A stretch of 64,000 bases of DNA from CADEFX01 sp050260355 (GTDB lineage: Bacteria; Pseudomonadota; Alphaproteobacteria; Rhizobiales; Hyphomicrobiaceae), in the NCBI GenBank assembly GCA_050260355.1, contig JBLNBZ010000128.1, forward strand, positions 1 through 64,000, given 5' to 3'. Below, in pieces: positions 8,425-17,627 of the stretch. The notes under the pieces were generated by a model that was given only the letters and a program-made list of their open reading frames with translations, did not search any database and was not told where the DNA came from. The stretch's first letter is position 1. Each line of letters opens with the position of its first letter. The translations under genes were made by a program, and so were the position numbers.

Positions 8425-9597
8425 ATGAGCATCAAAGGCAAGGCCTACATCGTCGGGGCGTACGAGCACCCGACCCGCAAGGCACCGGACAAGTCGCTGG
8501 CGCAGCTTCACGCAGAGGTCGCCAAAGGTGCGCTCGAGGACGCGGGCCTCACGAAGGATGATGTCGACGGCTACTTCTGCGCCGGCGGCGACACGCCCGG
8601 GCTCGGCGCGCTGTCGATGATCGACTACATGAACCTGAAGCTGCGCCACGTCGACTCGACCGACACCGGCGGCTCGTCCTATCTCGTCCACGTCAGCCAT
8701 GCAGCCGAGGCCATCGCCGCCGGCAAGTGCAACGTGGCGCTCGTCACTCTGGCGGGCCGGCCGCGCAGCGAAGGCATGGCGACGGGCACAGCGCCGCGTG
8801 CCGGCAATCCCAATCAGCCGGATCTGCAGTTCGAGTTCCCCTACGCGCCCGCCACCGCCAACATGTACGCCATGTGCGCCATGCGCCACATGCACCAGTT
8901 CGGCACCACCAGCGAGCAGCTCGCCTGGGTGAAGGTCGCAGCGTCTCATCACGCGCAGTACAACCCGCACGCCATGCTGCGCGAGGTCGTGACCGTCGAG
9001 GATGTCGTCAACTCGCCAATGGTGACCGATCCGCTGCATCGGCTCGACTGCTGCGTCATCAGCGATGGCGGCGGCGCGCTGGTCATCACCAGGCCCGAGA
9101 TCGCCAAGAGCCTGAAGCGCCCGCGCGTGAAGATCACCGGCACGGGCGAGGCGCCCAAGCATCAGATGGCGGGCCACATCGATCTCACCTACACGGGCGG
9201 TGTGCGCTCCGGCAAAGCCGCGTTCGAGGAGGCCGGTGTGAAGCCGTCCGACATCAAGTATGCCTCGATCTACGACAGCTTCACGATCACCGTCGTCATG
9301 CAGCTCGAGGATTTGGGATTCTGCGAGAAGGGCCAGGGCGGCAAGTTCGTCTCCGACGGCAACCTCATCTCCGGCGTCGGCAAGCTGCCGTTCAACACCG
9401 ACGGCGGCGGCCTGTGCAACAATCACCCGGCCAACCGTGGCGGCATGACCAAGGTCATCGAGGCGGTGCGCCAACTGCGCGGGGAGGCGCATCCCAAGGT
9501 GCAGGTGAAGAACTGCGATCTCGCCCTGGCGCACGGCACGGGCGGATCGCTCGGCACGCGCCATTGCGGCGCCACGGTCATCATGGAACGGGAGTAA
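8425..9597 (+). CDS. Thiolase-family protein (SCP-x-like / acetyl-CoA acetyltransferase-like)
   Basis: A 390-residue protein of the thiolase superfamily, in the sterol-carrier-protein-x-like group that is often annotated acetyl-CoA acetyltransferase. Visible features are an N-terminal IVGAYEHPTRKAP segment, a CVISDGGGALVIT segment, and a C-terminal NTDGGGLCNNHPANRGG stretch followed by HGTGGSLGTRHCGA. Members cleave or form C-C bonds in acyl-CoA chains. The next gene, five bases downstream, is the zinc-ribbon/OB-fold protein that commonly accompanies this thiolase group. Start chosen at ATG 8425, preceded by GGAGAG. The substrate is unknown. Confidence 0.85.
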   Translation: MSIKGKAYIVGAYEHPTRKAPDKSLAQLHAEVAKGALEDAGLTKDDVDGYFCAGGDTPGLGALSMIDYMNLKLRHVDSTDTGGSSYLVHVSHAAEAIAAGKCNVALVTLAGRPRSEGMATGTAPRAGNPNQPDLQFEFPYAPATANMYAMCAMRHMHQFGTTSEQLAWVKVAASHHAQYNPHAMLREVVTVEDVVNSPMVTDPLHRLDCCVISDGGGALVITRPEIAKSLKRPRVKITGTGEAPKHQMAGHIDLTYTGGVRSGKAAFEEAGVKPSDIKYASIYDSFTITVVMQLEDLGFCEKGQGGKFVSDGNLISGVGKLPFNTDGGGLCNNHPANRGGMTKVIEAVRQLRGEAHPKVQVKNCDLALAHGTGGSLGTRHCGATVIMERE

Positions 9598-9602
9598 GCA
9601 CT

Positions 9603-9998
9603 ATGGCTGCAACGAAGGAACGCAAGATCGCATCTCCCGAGCCGACCGTCGGATCGGAGGCCTATTGGGAGGGCGCGCGCAACGGCAAGCTGCTGCTCAG
9701 GCACTGCACCTCGTGCGATCGCGTCCACCACTATCCGCGAGCGCTGTGCCCGCACTGCTTCTCCGACAAGCTCGATTGGAAAGAGGCCTCGGGCAAGGGC
9801 AAGATCTACACCTACTCGGTCATGCGCCGCGCGCCCGAGCCCTATGTCATCGCCTATGTGACGCTCGAGGAAGGCGTGTCGATGATGACCAATATCGTCG
9901 ACTGCGACTTCGACAAGGTGCGCATCGACCAGCCGGTCAAGGTCGTGTTCAAGGCGAGCGAGAACGGCCAGCCGGTGCCGATGTTCACGCCGGCCTGA
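9603..9998 (+). CDS. Zinc-ribbon / OB-fold protein (DUF35 family), thiolase partner
   Basis: A 131-residue protein with a rubredoxin-like zinc ribbon (Cys-x2-Cys in HCTSCDR and Cys-x2-Cys in LCPHCFS) followed by an OB-fold. This is the DUF35/ChsH2-C-like architecture, which binds acyl-CoA and forms complexes with SCP-x-type thiolases or MaoC-like hydratases. It starts five bases after the thiolase stop, so the pair is almost certainly co-expressed. It ends 16 bases before the convergent dehydrogenase gene. Confidence 0.88.
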   Translation: MAATKERKIASPEPTVGSEAYWEGARNGKLLLRHCTSCDRVHHYPRALCPHCFSDKLDWKEASGKGKIYTYSVMRRAPEPYVIAYVTLEEGVSMMTNIVDCDFDKVRIDQPVKVVFKASENGQPVPMFTPA

Positions 9999-10014
9999 CG
10001 CGGCGAGGCGCGCG

Positions 10015-12486
10015 TTACATCCGCGTGCGCTCGGACTTGGGATCGTACATAGGATCGAGGCTGGCCGTCGCAGGGATGCGGCGGCCGGCTACCTCGATCT
10101 CGTAGCGTGAGGCGAGCAGCGCCGCGACGCTCTCGCCCGGTGCGCACTTGACGTAGCCGAGGCCGACCGCGGCACCGAGATGGTGGCCGAAATTGCCCGA
10201 GGTCAGGTAGCCCGCGACCTTGCCGTCGCGCCAGATCGGCTCGTTGTGATAGAGCAGCGGCTCGGCGTCCTCGAGCAGGAACTGCATGAGCCGCGAGCGC
10301 AGCCCTTCCTGCCGGCGACGCAGCACCGCATCGCGGCCGAGGAAATGGCCGAAGCGGCCGGCCCTCTTGTCGACCTTCACGGCAAAGCCCAGACCGGCTT
10401 CGAGCACGTGGTCGGCATGCCCGATGTCATGGCCCATGTGGCGGTACGGCTTCTCGATGCGGCAGGAGTCGAGCGCGTGCATGCCGGCCATCACCAGCCC
10501 GACGCTCTCGCCGCGCGCGGCGATGGTGTCGAACACGTGCCGCGCCATGTCGGTGGCGACGTAGATCTCCCAGCCGAGCTCGCCGACGTAGGTGATGCGG
10601 TGGGCGCGGGCGAGACCCATGCCGATCTCGATCTGCTGCATCGTGGCAAATGGGAAGGCGGCATTGGAAAGGTCGACGTTGACGATGGGCTGCAGCAGCT
10701 CGCGCGACTTGGGTCCCATCACGGCGAGGCAGGCCTCGCCGGAGGTGACATCGGTCGCCACGCAACGCGCGTCCTTCGGCGTGTGGCGCTTGAGCCAGGC
10801 AAGGTCGCGCGGCAGGGTCGCCGATGAGGTGACGACGAGAAATTCCGTTTCCGACAGGCGCGTCACCGTGACGTCGGCTTCGATGCCGCCGCTGCGGTTG
10901 AGCCACTGCGTGTAGACGATGCGGCCCGGCGCGACGGCGACGTCGTTGGCGCAGATCCGCTGCAGCACGGCTTCCGCGTCAGCGCCTTCGACGCGGATCT
11001 TCCCGAACGGCGTCATGTCGAACAGGGCAACGCCGGCGCGCACGGCCTTGTGCTCGGCCGCGGCGTAGTCGAACCAGTTCTGCCGCCTCCAGCTGTAGCG
11101 GTACTCGGGCTGCTCACCTGCTGCCCTCGCGGCCTCCGGCAGGAACCAGAACGGGCGTTCCCAGCCGGCGGCCTCGCCGAAGCAGGCGCCGCGCTCGGCC
11201 AGCCGCTCGTGCAGGGGCGAGTGCCGCACGCCGCGGGCGGACTCGTAGTGCCGGTACGGGAAGTGGTCGGCATAGAGCAGCCCGAGCGTCTCGGTGACGC
11301 GATTGACGAGGTACGTCTTGTTGCCCTGGAAGGCGAACATGCGACGGATATCGACGCCCATCAGGTCCATGGTCGGCTCGCCGGTCTCCATCCACTCGGC
11401 CAGCGCCTTGCCGGCGCCGCCCGCGGACTGGATGCCGATCGAGTTGAAGCCGGCGGCGACGAAGAAGTTCTTGAGCTCGGGCGCCTCGCCGAGCAGGTAG
11501 CGGTCGTCGGGTGTGAAGCTTTCCGGCCCGTTGAAGAAGGTGTGGATGCCCGTGCGCGCCAGGATCGGCAGGCGCGCCGTCGCCTGCTCGAGCTGCGGGG
11601 CGATGTGCTCCCAGTCGTCCGGCAGGGTGAGGAACTCCGCGTCGTCGGGCACGCCGTCGACGCCCCAGGGCTTGGACTTGGGCTCGAAGAAGCCGATCAG
11701 CAGCTTGCCGGCATCCTCCTTGGCGTAGGCGCACTCGTCGGGCACGCGCAGAACCGGCAGGTTGCGGGGGATGTCGGGGCTGGCGTCGGTGACGACGTAG
11801 AAGTGCTCGCAGGCCATGAGCGGGACGTTGACGCCGGCCATGCGTCCGACCTCGCGGCCCCACAGGCCGGCGCAATTGACGACGTAGTCGGAGTTGATGG
11901 CGCCTTGGTCGGTGATGACGCCGGTGGCCCGGCCAGCCTCCTGCAGGATGCCGGTCACCTTCGTGTTCTCTAAGATGCGCACCCCGTGCATGCGCGCGCC
12001 CTTGGCCAGCGCCTGGGCGATGTTGGAGGGATCGGCCTGGCCATCGGAGGCGATGTAGGTGCCGCCGACGACGCCCTTCAAATCGATGAGCGGATGGCGG
12101 GCCTTGCACTCCTCGGGCGTCAGGACGTGCACATCGAGGCCGAAGGGCTTCGCCATCGAGGCCTGGCGCTCGAGCTCCTCGAACCTCTCCTCGGTCAGGG
12201 CCAGCGATACCGAGCCGTTCTGGCGAAAGCCGGTGGCAAGGCCGGTCTCGGCCTCGAGTTTGGAGTAGAGGTCGGCCGTGTACTTGGCGAGCAGCGTCAA
12301 GGTCAGCGTGGCGCGGAGCTGGCCGATCAGGCCGGCGGCGTGCCAGGTGGTGCCCGAGGTCAGCCGCTTGCGCTCGATGAGCACGACGTCGGTCCATCCG
12401 AGCTTGGCGAGATGATAGGCGACCGAGCAGCCGACGACGCCCCCGCCGATGATGACGGCTCGGGCCTGGCGCGGCAGCTCGGTCAT
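10015..12486 (-). CDS. FAD-dependent amine dehydrogenase with GcvT domain (dimethylglycine/sarcosine dehydrogenase family)
   Basis: An 823-residue two-part enzyme. The N-terminal half is a DAO-type flavin domain (IIGGGVVGCSVAYHLAKLG near residue 12, then SGTTWHAAG, whose His matches the position of covalent flavin attachment described in dimethylglycine dehydrogenases). A linker domain leads to a GcvT/aminomethyltransferase half that would pass one-carbon units to tetrahydrofolate. Likely substrates are N-methylated amines such as dimethylglycine or sarcosine. ATG 12486 has GAGG eight bases upstream. It is divergent from the TIM-barrel gene, with 122 bases between. The exact substrate cannot be told. 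Confidence 0.85.
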   Translation of the reverse strand: MTELPRQARAVIIGGGVVGCSVAYHLAKLGWTDVVLIERKRLTSGTTWHAAGLIGQLRATLTLTLLAKYTADLYSKLEAETGLATGFRQNGSVSLALTEERFEELERQASMAKPFGLDVHVLTPEECKARHPLIDLKGVVGGTYIASDGQADPSNIAQALAKGARMHGVRILENTKVTGILQEAGRATGVITDQGAINSDYVVNCAGLWGREVGRMAGVNVPLMACEHFYVVTDASPDIPRNLPVLRVPDECAYAKEDAGKLLIGFFEPKSKPWGVDGVPDDAEFLTLPDDWEHIAPQLEQATARLPILARTGIHTFFNGPESFTPDDRYLLGEAPELKNFFVAAGFNSIGIQSAGGAGKALAEWMETGEPTMDLMGVDIRRMFAFQGNKTYLVNRVTETLGLLYADHFPYRHYESARGVRHSPLHERLAERGACFGEAAGWERPFWFLPEAARAAGEQPEYRYSWRRQNWFDYAAAEHKAVRAGVALFDMTPFGKIRVEGADAEAVLQRICANDVAVAPGRIVYTQWLNRSGGIEADVTVTRLSETEFLVVTSSATLPRDLAWLKRHTPKDARCVATDVTSGEACLAVMGPKSRELLQPIVNVDLSNAAFPFATMQQIEIGMGLARAHRITYVGELGWEIYVATDMARHVFDTIAARGESVGLVMAGMHALDSCRIEKPYRHMGHDIGHADHVLEAGLGFAVKVDKRAGRFGHFLGRDAVLRRRQEGLRSRLMQFLLEDAEPLLYHNEPIWRDGKVAGYLTSGNFGHHLGAAVGLGYVKCAPGESVAALLASRYEIEVAGRRIPATASLDPMYDPKSERTRM

Positions 12487-12608
12487 GGCGCATCCTCGTT
12501 GCGGCACTGGGGGCGAAAGCGTCCACCGGCCCATGTGCGATTGCAAGTGCGGCTCATCTATGGAGATCATAGACGAACCAGATGCCCGATGCGGAGCGAG
12601 GACATCAG

Positions 12609-13469
12609 ATGCCGGAACCGACGCACACGATCTCGGTCATTACCGATGAGGTCTCGCCGCGGCTCGAGGAGGGTCTTGCCTTCGCGCTCGAGGAGGGCTT
12701 GTCGGTCGTGGATGTGCGCTCGGCGGGCGGTGTGAACTTCCTCTCGCTCGATCAGGCCGCGCAAAAGGCCGCCGCACGCCAGATCAGGGATGCGGGTCTG
12801 AAGGTCGGGTGTTTCGCAACGCCGCTGCTCAAGTGGTCACCGCCCGGCAAGACTGCGAGGACGAAGGGGGATCAGTTCGGATTCGACGCACAAGGCCGCT
12901 CCAACGAGGAGCTGTACCGCGACGCGTTCGAGACTGCGGCAATTTTTGGCACGCGCAATGTGCGCGTTTTCACCTTCCTTACCTACGACGGCTTCGAGCC
13001 TCGGGATCTGGAGAAGGAGCTGAGCCAGCTGCTGCGGCTGGCGGAGCGCTACGATGCCGTTGTGCACGTCGAGAACGAGCCGGTCTGCAACATCGACAGC
13101 GTGTCGAGCCTGGTCGAGCTGGTGCGGGCCTGGGCGCACCCGCGGCTGCGGGCCTTGCTCGATATCGGCAACGCCTGGGGGGCGGGCAAGCCGCCGACCG
13201 AGGCGGACCTCATAGCGGTGATGCCCTACGTATCGCTGATGCATTTCAAGGACTACAGCGTCAAGGCGCGTCGCACCGTGCCGATGGGAGAGGGCGACGT
13301 TCCCTATGCGGCGTTGCTGCGCACGTGCCTGAAGGCAACGAAGGGCCGCGCGCTGACGTTGACGGTCGAGACGCATGTGCCGTCCGATCCGGTCCGGGCG
13401 ACGCGGGCGTCGCTGGCCGGGCTGCGCGCCTGCCTTGCCACCGCACTCGCCTCGGACGGGGAAGGATAG
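12609..13469 (+). CDS. TIM-barrel sugar-phosphate isomerase/epimerase-like protein
   Basis: A 286-residue protein of the AP-endonuclease-2 / xylose-isomerase-like TIM-barrel superfamily (IolE/hydroxypyruvate isomerase relatives). Candidate metal-binding stretches are VHVENEP, LLDIGNAWG, LMHFKDYS and the late TVETHV. These enzymes isomerise or epimerise sugars and keto acids in the cytosol. ATG 12609 was chosen for its GAGG ribosome binding site; an ATG nine codons earlier is less likely. It is followed 95 bases later by transketolase, so a sugar-metabolic role is plausible, but the reaction is unknown. Confidence 0.7.
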   Translation: MPEPTHTISVITDEVSPRLEEGLAFALEEGLSVVDVRSAGGVNFLSLDQAAQKAAARQIRDAGLKVGCFATPLLKWSPPGKTARTKGDQFGFDAQGRSNEELYRDAFETAAIFGTRNVRVFTFLTYDGFEPRDLEKELSQLLRLAERYDAVVHVENEPVCNIDSVSSLVELVRAWAHPRLRALLDIGNAWGAGKPPTEADLIAVMPYVSLMHFKDYSVKARRTVPMGEGDVPYAALLRTCLKATKGRALTLTVETHVPSDPVRATRASLAGLRACLATALASDGEG

Positions 13470-13564
13470 AGAACCCAGGCCCCCAGCGGCGAGGTGGCGG
13501 TAGACGGCCCGCGCCGTGGCCGTTAATGGTGCGCGCGGACCAAGCGGCGGCAAGGGAACCAGGC

Positions 13565-15586
13565 ATGGCTAACGCAGCGGACAGAACGGGACCGGCCGGC
13601 GCACCGGGGGCTTCGCACAAGGACATGGCCAATGCCATCCGGGCGCTCGCCATGGATGCGGTCGAGAAGGCGAAGTCGGGACACCCCGGGATGCCCATGG
13701 GCATGGCCGACGTGGCGACGGTGCTGTTCACCCGCTTCCTGAAGTTCGACGCGTCCGCCCCGGACTGGCTCGACCGCGACCGCTTCGTGCTGTCGGCCGG
13801 CCATGGATCGATGCTGCTCTATTCCCTCCTGTATCTCACCGGCTATCCCGGCATGACGATCGAGGAGCTGAAGAATTTCCGCCAGCTCGGCTCCAGGACC
13901 GCCGGCCATCCCGAGCACGGTCACGCCGCGGGGATCGAGACGACCACCGGACCGCTCGGCCAAGGCATCGGCAACGCGGTCGGCATGGCGCTGGCGGAGC
14001 GGCTGCTCAACGCGCGGCACGGCACCGGCATCGTCGATCACTACACGTATTGCATCTGTGGTGACGGCGACCTGATGGAGGGCATCAGCCACGAGGCAAT
14101 CTCGTTGGCCGGCCACCTCGGTCTCGGCAAGCTGATCGTGCTGTACGACAACAACTCCATCTCCATCGACGGACCGACCGCGCTTGCGGTCAACGACGAC
14201 CAGGTGGCGCGCTTCAAGGCCTGCGGATGGCACGCCGTGAACGTGGACGGGCACGACGTCGAAGCCGTGGCGAAGGCGATCGATACGGCCAGGAAGCAGT
14301 CGGACCGGCCATGGCTGATCGCCTGCAAGACCATCATCGGCTACGGCGCGCCCAAGAAGCAGGGCACGGCGTCCACGCACGGCGAGCCGCTCGGCGCCGA
14401 GGAGATCAAGGGCGCACGCGAGAAGCTCGGCTGGAGCAGCCCGCCGTTCGAGGTCCCGGGCCCCGTGCTCGAGGCCTGGCGGTCGGTCGGCGCGCGCGGC
14501 AGGGCCGAGCACGAGGCCTGGAGGCAGCGCTTCGCCAAGCTCGACGGCAGCACGCGCGCGCTGCTGCAGGATCCGCTCAACGCCGACGTGGCGAAAGCCA
14601 TGGCAGGCGCCATCTCTGCCGCAAAGCGCGCCTTTGCCGCGGACGCAACCAAGCGCGCGACGCGCGTGTGGTCGCAGCTGACGCTCGAGCATCTCGTGCC
14701 TGCGGTTCCCGGCCTGATCGGTGGCTCGGCAGACCTGACCCCGTCCAACGGCACGCGCACGAAGCACCACACCGCGATCAAGCCCGGGGAGTTCGGCGGC
14801 AACTATATCCACTACGGCGTGCGCGAGCACGGCATGGCTGCGGCCATGAACGGGCTCGCCCTGCATGGCGGCATCATTCCGTATGGGGCGACGTTCCTCG
14901 TCTTCACCGACTATTGCCGGCCATCGATCCGCCTGTCCGCGCTGATGCAGCAGCGCGTCATCTACGTGATGACGCATGACAGCATCGGGCTCGGCGAGGA
15001 CGGGCCGACGCACCAGCCGATCGAGCACCTATCAGCGCTGCGGGCAATCCCGCGCTTGCATCTCTTCCGGCCGGCGGACGGCGTGGAGACGGCCGAGTGC
15101 TGGGAGCTGGCGCTCAAGGCGGCGGATCATCCCTCGATCCTGGCGCTGACGCGCCAGGCGGTGCCGAACCTGCGTACGACGCACGTCGATGAGAACCTGT
15201 GCGCCAAGGGCGGCTACGTCTTGCGCGAGGCATCGGGCAAGCGCGACGTGACGCTCCTTGCTACCGGCTCGGAGGTGGGCCTCGCCGTGGCGGCTGCGGA
15301 TACGCTCGCCAAGGACGGCGTTGCGGCGGCGATCGTGTCGCTCCCGAGCTTCGAGCTGTTCCGCGCGCAGTCCGACGCCTACCGGGAGCAAGTGCTCGGC
15401 ACGGTGCCCCGCGTCGGCATCGAGGCCGGCGTGCGCCAGAGCTGGGATCAGTGGCTGCGCCCGGGCGATGCCTTCGTCGGTCTGTCGGACTTTGGCGCTT
15501 CCGCGCCGGGGCCCAAGGTGTTCGAGCATTTCGGCCTCACGCCCGAAGTTGTCGTGACAGCAGCCAAGAAGCTCGCCAAGAGGTAG
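13565..15586 (+). CDS. tkt: Transketolase
   Basis: A 673-residue thiamine-diphosphate enzyme that moves two-carbon ketol units between sugar phosphates in the pentose phosphate and Calvin cycles. Seen are the N-terminal SGHPGMPMG motif, the ThDP/metal motif GDGDLMEGISHEA, and the pyrimidine-domain segments IHYGVREHGMAA and DSIGLGEDGPTHQP, in the usual order and length. ATG 13565 follows AAGGGA. It is the first gene of a tkt-pgk-gph run on the plus strand, with gaps of 14 and 2 bases. In most alphaproteobacteria a glyceraldehyde-3-phosphate dehydrogenase gene lies between tkt and pgk; here it is absent. Confidence 0.96.
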   Translation: MANAADRTGPAGAPGASHKDMANAIRALAMDAVEKAKSGHPGMPMGMADVATVLFTRFLKFDASAPDWLDRDRFVLSAGHGSMLLYSLLYLTGYPGMTIEELKNFRQLGSRTAGHPEHGHAAGIETTTGPLGQGIGNAVGMALAERLLNARHGTGIVDHYTYCICGDGDLMEGISHEAISLAGHLGLGKLIVLYDNNSISIDGPTALAVNDDQVARFKACGWHAVNVDGHDVEAVAKAIDTARKQSDRPWLIACKTIIGYGAPKKQGTASTHGEPLGAEEIKGAREKLGWSSPPFEVPGPVLEAWRSVGARGRAEHEAWRQRFAKLDGSTRALLQDPLNADVAKAMAGAISAAKRAFAADATKRATRVWSQLTLEHLVPAVPGLIGGSADLTPSNGTRTKHHTAIKPGEFGGNYIHYGVREHGMAAAMNGLALHGGIIPYGATFLVFTDYCRPSIRLSALMQQRVIYVMTHDSIGLGEDGPTHQPIEHLSALRAIPRLHLFRPADGVETAECWELALKAADHPSILALTRQAVPNLRTTHVDENLCAKGGYVLREASGKRDVTLLATGSEVGLAVAAADTLAKDGVAAAIVSLPSFELFRAQSDAYREQVLGTVPRVGIEAGVRQSWDQWLRPGDAFVGLSDFGASAPGPKVFEHFGLTPEVVVTAAKKLAKR

Positions 15587-15600
15587 CCGAGAAGCAGGCC

Positions 15601-16809
15601 ATGAAACTCGAGAAGCTGAAGAGCATTGCGGACGCGGACGTGAAGGGCAAGCGCGTGCTGGTACGCGCCGACCTCAATGTGCCGGTGAAGGATGGCAAGG
15701 TCACCGACGCGACGCGGCTCGAACGGCTGGTGCCGGGGCTGCGCGATCTGGCCGAGCGTGGCGCGAAGGTGATCGTCATGTCGCACTTCGGACGGCCCAA
15801 GGGCGGGCCCGCGCCGGAGTTTTCGCTGAAGCCGGTCGCGGACCGGCTCGCAGGCCTGATCGGCAGACCGATTGCGTTCGGGCCCGATTGCATCGGCGCG
15901 CCTGCGGCGAGCACGATCACGTCGCTCGCCGATGGCGGAATCGCGGTGCTGGAGAACCTGCGCTTCCACAAGGGCGAGGAGAAGAACGACGCAGGCTTCG
16001 CAGCCGAGCTCGCCAAGCTCGGCGATATCTACGTCGACGACGCATTCTCCTCGGCGCACCGCGCGCACGCCTCGACCGAGGCGGTGACGCACCTTCTTCC
16101 CTCCTACGCAGGGCCGCTGCTGCTCGAGGAGGTGCGCGCGCTGACCATTGCCCTCGAGGACCCCAAGCGCCCGACGGCGGCGGTGGTGGGCGGCGCCAAG
16201 GTCTCGACCAAGATCCCGGTGCTGAAGAACCTCGTCGCCAAGGTGGACAAGCTGATCATCGGCGGCGGCATGGCCAACACGTTCTTTCTGGCCCAGGGTG
16301 TGGAGATCGGCAAGTCGCTGGCCGAGCCCGATCTCGCCAAGACGGCGCTCGAGATCATGCACGCCGCCAAGGAGCGCAGCTGCGAGGTGATCCTGCCGCA
16401 CGACGTGGTGGTGGCGGCCAAGTTCGAGGCCGGCTCGCCCTCGCGCGTGTGCCGGGCGCTCGAGACGCCGGCCGATCAGATGATCCTCGACGTCGGTCCG
16501 GAGACGGTTCGGCATTATTCCGGCGTGCTGGGCCGCTGCCACACGCTGCTGTGGAACGGGCCGCTCGGCGCGTTCGAGGTGGTGCCGTTCGGCGAGGGGA
16601 CGTTTGCGGTTGCGCGCGAGGCTGCAAAGCTGACCAAGGCGGGCAAGCTCGTCTCGGTTGCCGGCGGCGGTGATACGGTGGCAGCGCTCAATGCCGCCGG
16701 AGTGACTGAGCAGTTCACCTATGTCTCGACCGCGGGCGGCGCGTTCCTGGAATGGCTCGAAGGCCGCGAGCTGCCGGGGATTGCCGCGCTCGCAAGGGCG
16801 AGCCAGTAG
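15601..16809 (+). CDS. pgk: Phosphoglycerate kinase
   Basis: A 402-residue glycolytic/Calvin-cycle kinase interconverting 1,3-bisphosphoglycerate plus ADP and 3-phosphoglycerate plus ATP. The N-terminal VLVRADLNVPVKDG signature, SHFGRPKG, ENLRFHKGEEKN, and the C-terminal nucleotide-domain segments WNGPLGAFE and SVAGGGDTVAAL are all present. The length is normal. It begins 14 bases after tkt and is followed after two bases by gph, so the three are very probably one transcript. Confidence 0.97.
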   Translation: MKLEKLKSIADADVKGKRVLVRADLNVPVKDGKVTDATRLERLVPGLRDLAERGAKVIVMSHFGRPKGGPAPEFSLKPVADRLAGLIGRPIAFGPDCIGAPAASTITSLADGGIAVLENLRFHKGEEKNDAGFAAELAKLGDIYVDDAFSSAHRAHASTEAVTHLLPSYAGPLLLEEVRALTIALEDPKRPTAAVVGGAKVSTKIPVLKNLVAKVDKLIIGGGMANTFFLAQGVEIGKSLAEPDLAKTALEIMHAAKERSCEVILPHDVVVAAKFEAGSPSRVCRALETPADQMILDVGPETVRHYSGVLGRCHTLLWNGPLGAFEVVPFGEGTFAVAREAAKLTKAGKLVSVAGGGDTVAALNAAGVTEQFTYVSTAGGAFLEWLEGRELPGIAALARASQ

Positions 16810-16811
16810 CG

Positions 16812-17513
16812 GTGGCGACGTCCGCCCCGAGCCTTCCCGATGCCGTCGTGTTCGATCTCGACGGGACGCTGGTCGACAGCGTCGAGGACATTGCGACCGC
16901 GCTCGGCCATACGCTTGCTGCCGCGGGGCTGCTGCCGTTCGACGCTGCGACCGTCAAGACGATGGTGGGCGGCGGGTCGCGACGGCTGATCGAGCGTGCG
17001 CTGGCGGCACGCGGCGAGGCGGCGGCCTCTGACCGGATCGACGCGCTCACCGCCGACTTCGAGCGCCATTATGTGGCGGCGCCGTGCGAGCGTACGCGCA
17101 TCTTTCCCGGCGCCGTCGCGCTGCTGGCGGAGCTGGCCTCGCACCGCGTGAATCTCGGGCTGTGCACCAACAAGGCCGGAGCGGTGACGCACCGGATGCT
17201 TGCCCTGCTGGAGCTGGACCGGTTCTTCCCAGTCGTCGTGACCGGCTCGGATGGCCTGGCCAAGAAGCCCGATCCGGCCATGCTGACGGCAACGCTGGCG
17301 CGGCTGGGTGCGCAACCCGGGCGGAGCGTGATGCTCGGAGACAGCGCCGCCGATGTCGGCACCGCCAGGGGCGCGGGTTGCCCGGTGCTGCTCGTCAGCT
17401 TCGGCTACTCGGCGAAACCTGCGCGCGAGCTGGGCGCGGACGCTGTGATCGACGATTTTGCCGAGGCCGTGCCGGCGCTTGGGCGACTGGTTCGCGCGGC
17501 CGGATCGAAGTAA
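16812..17513 (+). CDS. gph: Phosphoglycolate phosphatase (HAD family)
   Basis: A 233-residue HAD-superfamily hydrolase. Motif I is VVFDLDGTLVDS, motif II is in LCTNKA, and motif IV is VMLGDSAADVGTARGAG. It is expected to dephosphorylate 2-phosphoglycolate, made by DNA repair or by Rubisco oxygenation. The GTG start at 16812 lies two bases after the pgk stop. Its linkage to tkt and pgk fits carbon metabolism, but HAD substrate specificity is hard to read and a related sugar phosphatase role is possible. Confidence 0.85.
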   Translation: MATSAPSLPDAVVFDLDGTLVDSVEDIATALGHTLAAAGLLPFDAATVKTMVGGGSRRLIERALAARGEAAASDRIDALTADFERHYVAAPCERTRIFPGAVALLAELASHRVNLGLCTNKAGAVTHRMLALLELDRFFPVVVTGSDGLAKKPDPAMLTATLARLGAQPGRSVMLGDSAADVGTARGAGCPVLLVSFGYSAKPARELGADAVIDDFAEAVPALGRLVRAAGSK

Positions 17514-17627
17514 ATGAGCGGGATTGCCTTGTGGCCGGAGCGGACACAACATATCCTTGATTTGCGGGGAAATATTGGATGCTGCTCGCCGCATTGGCGG
17601 CAGAGAGGCATGCGGCGGAGGCGTCCT

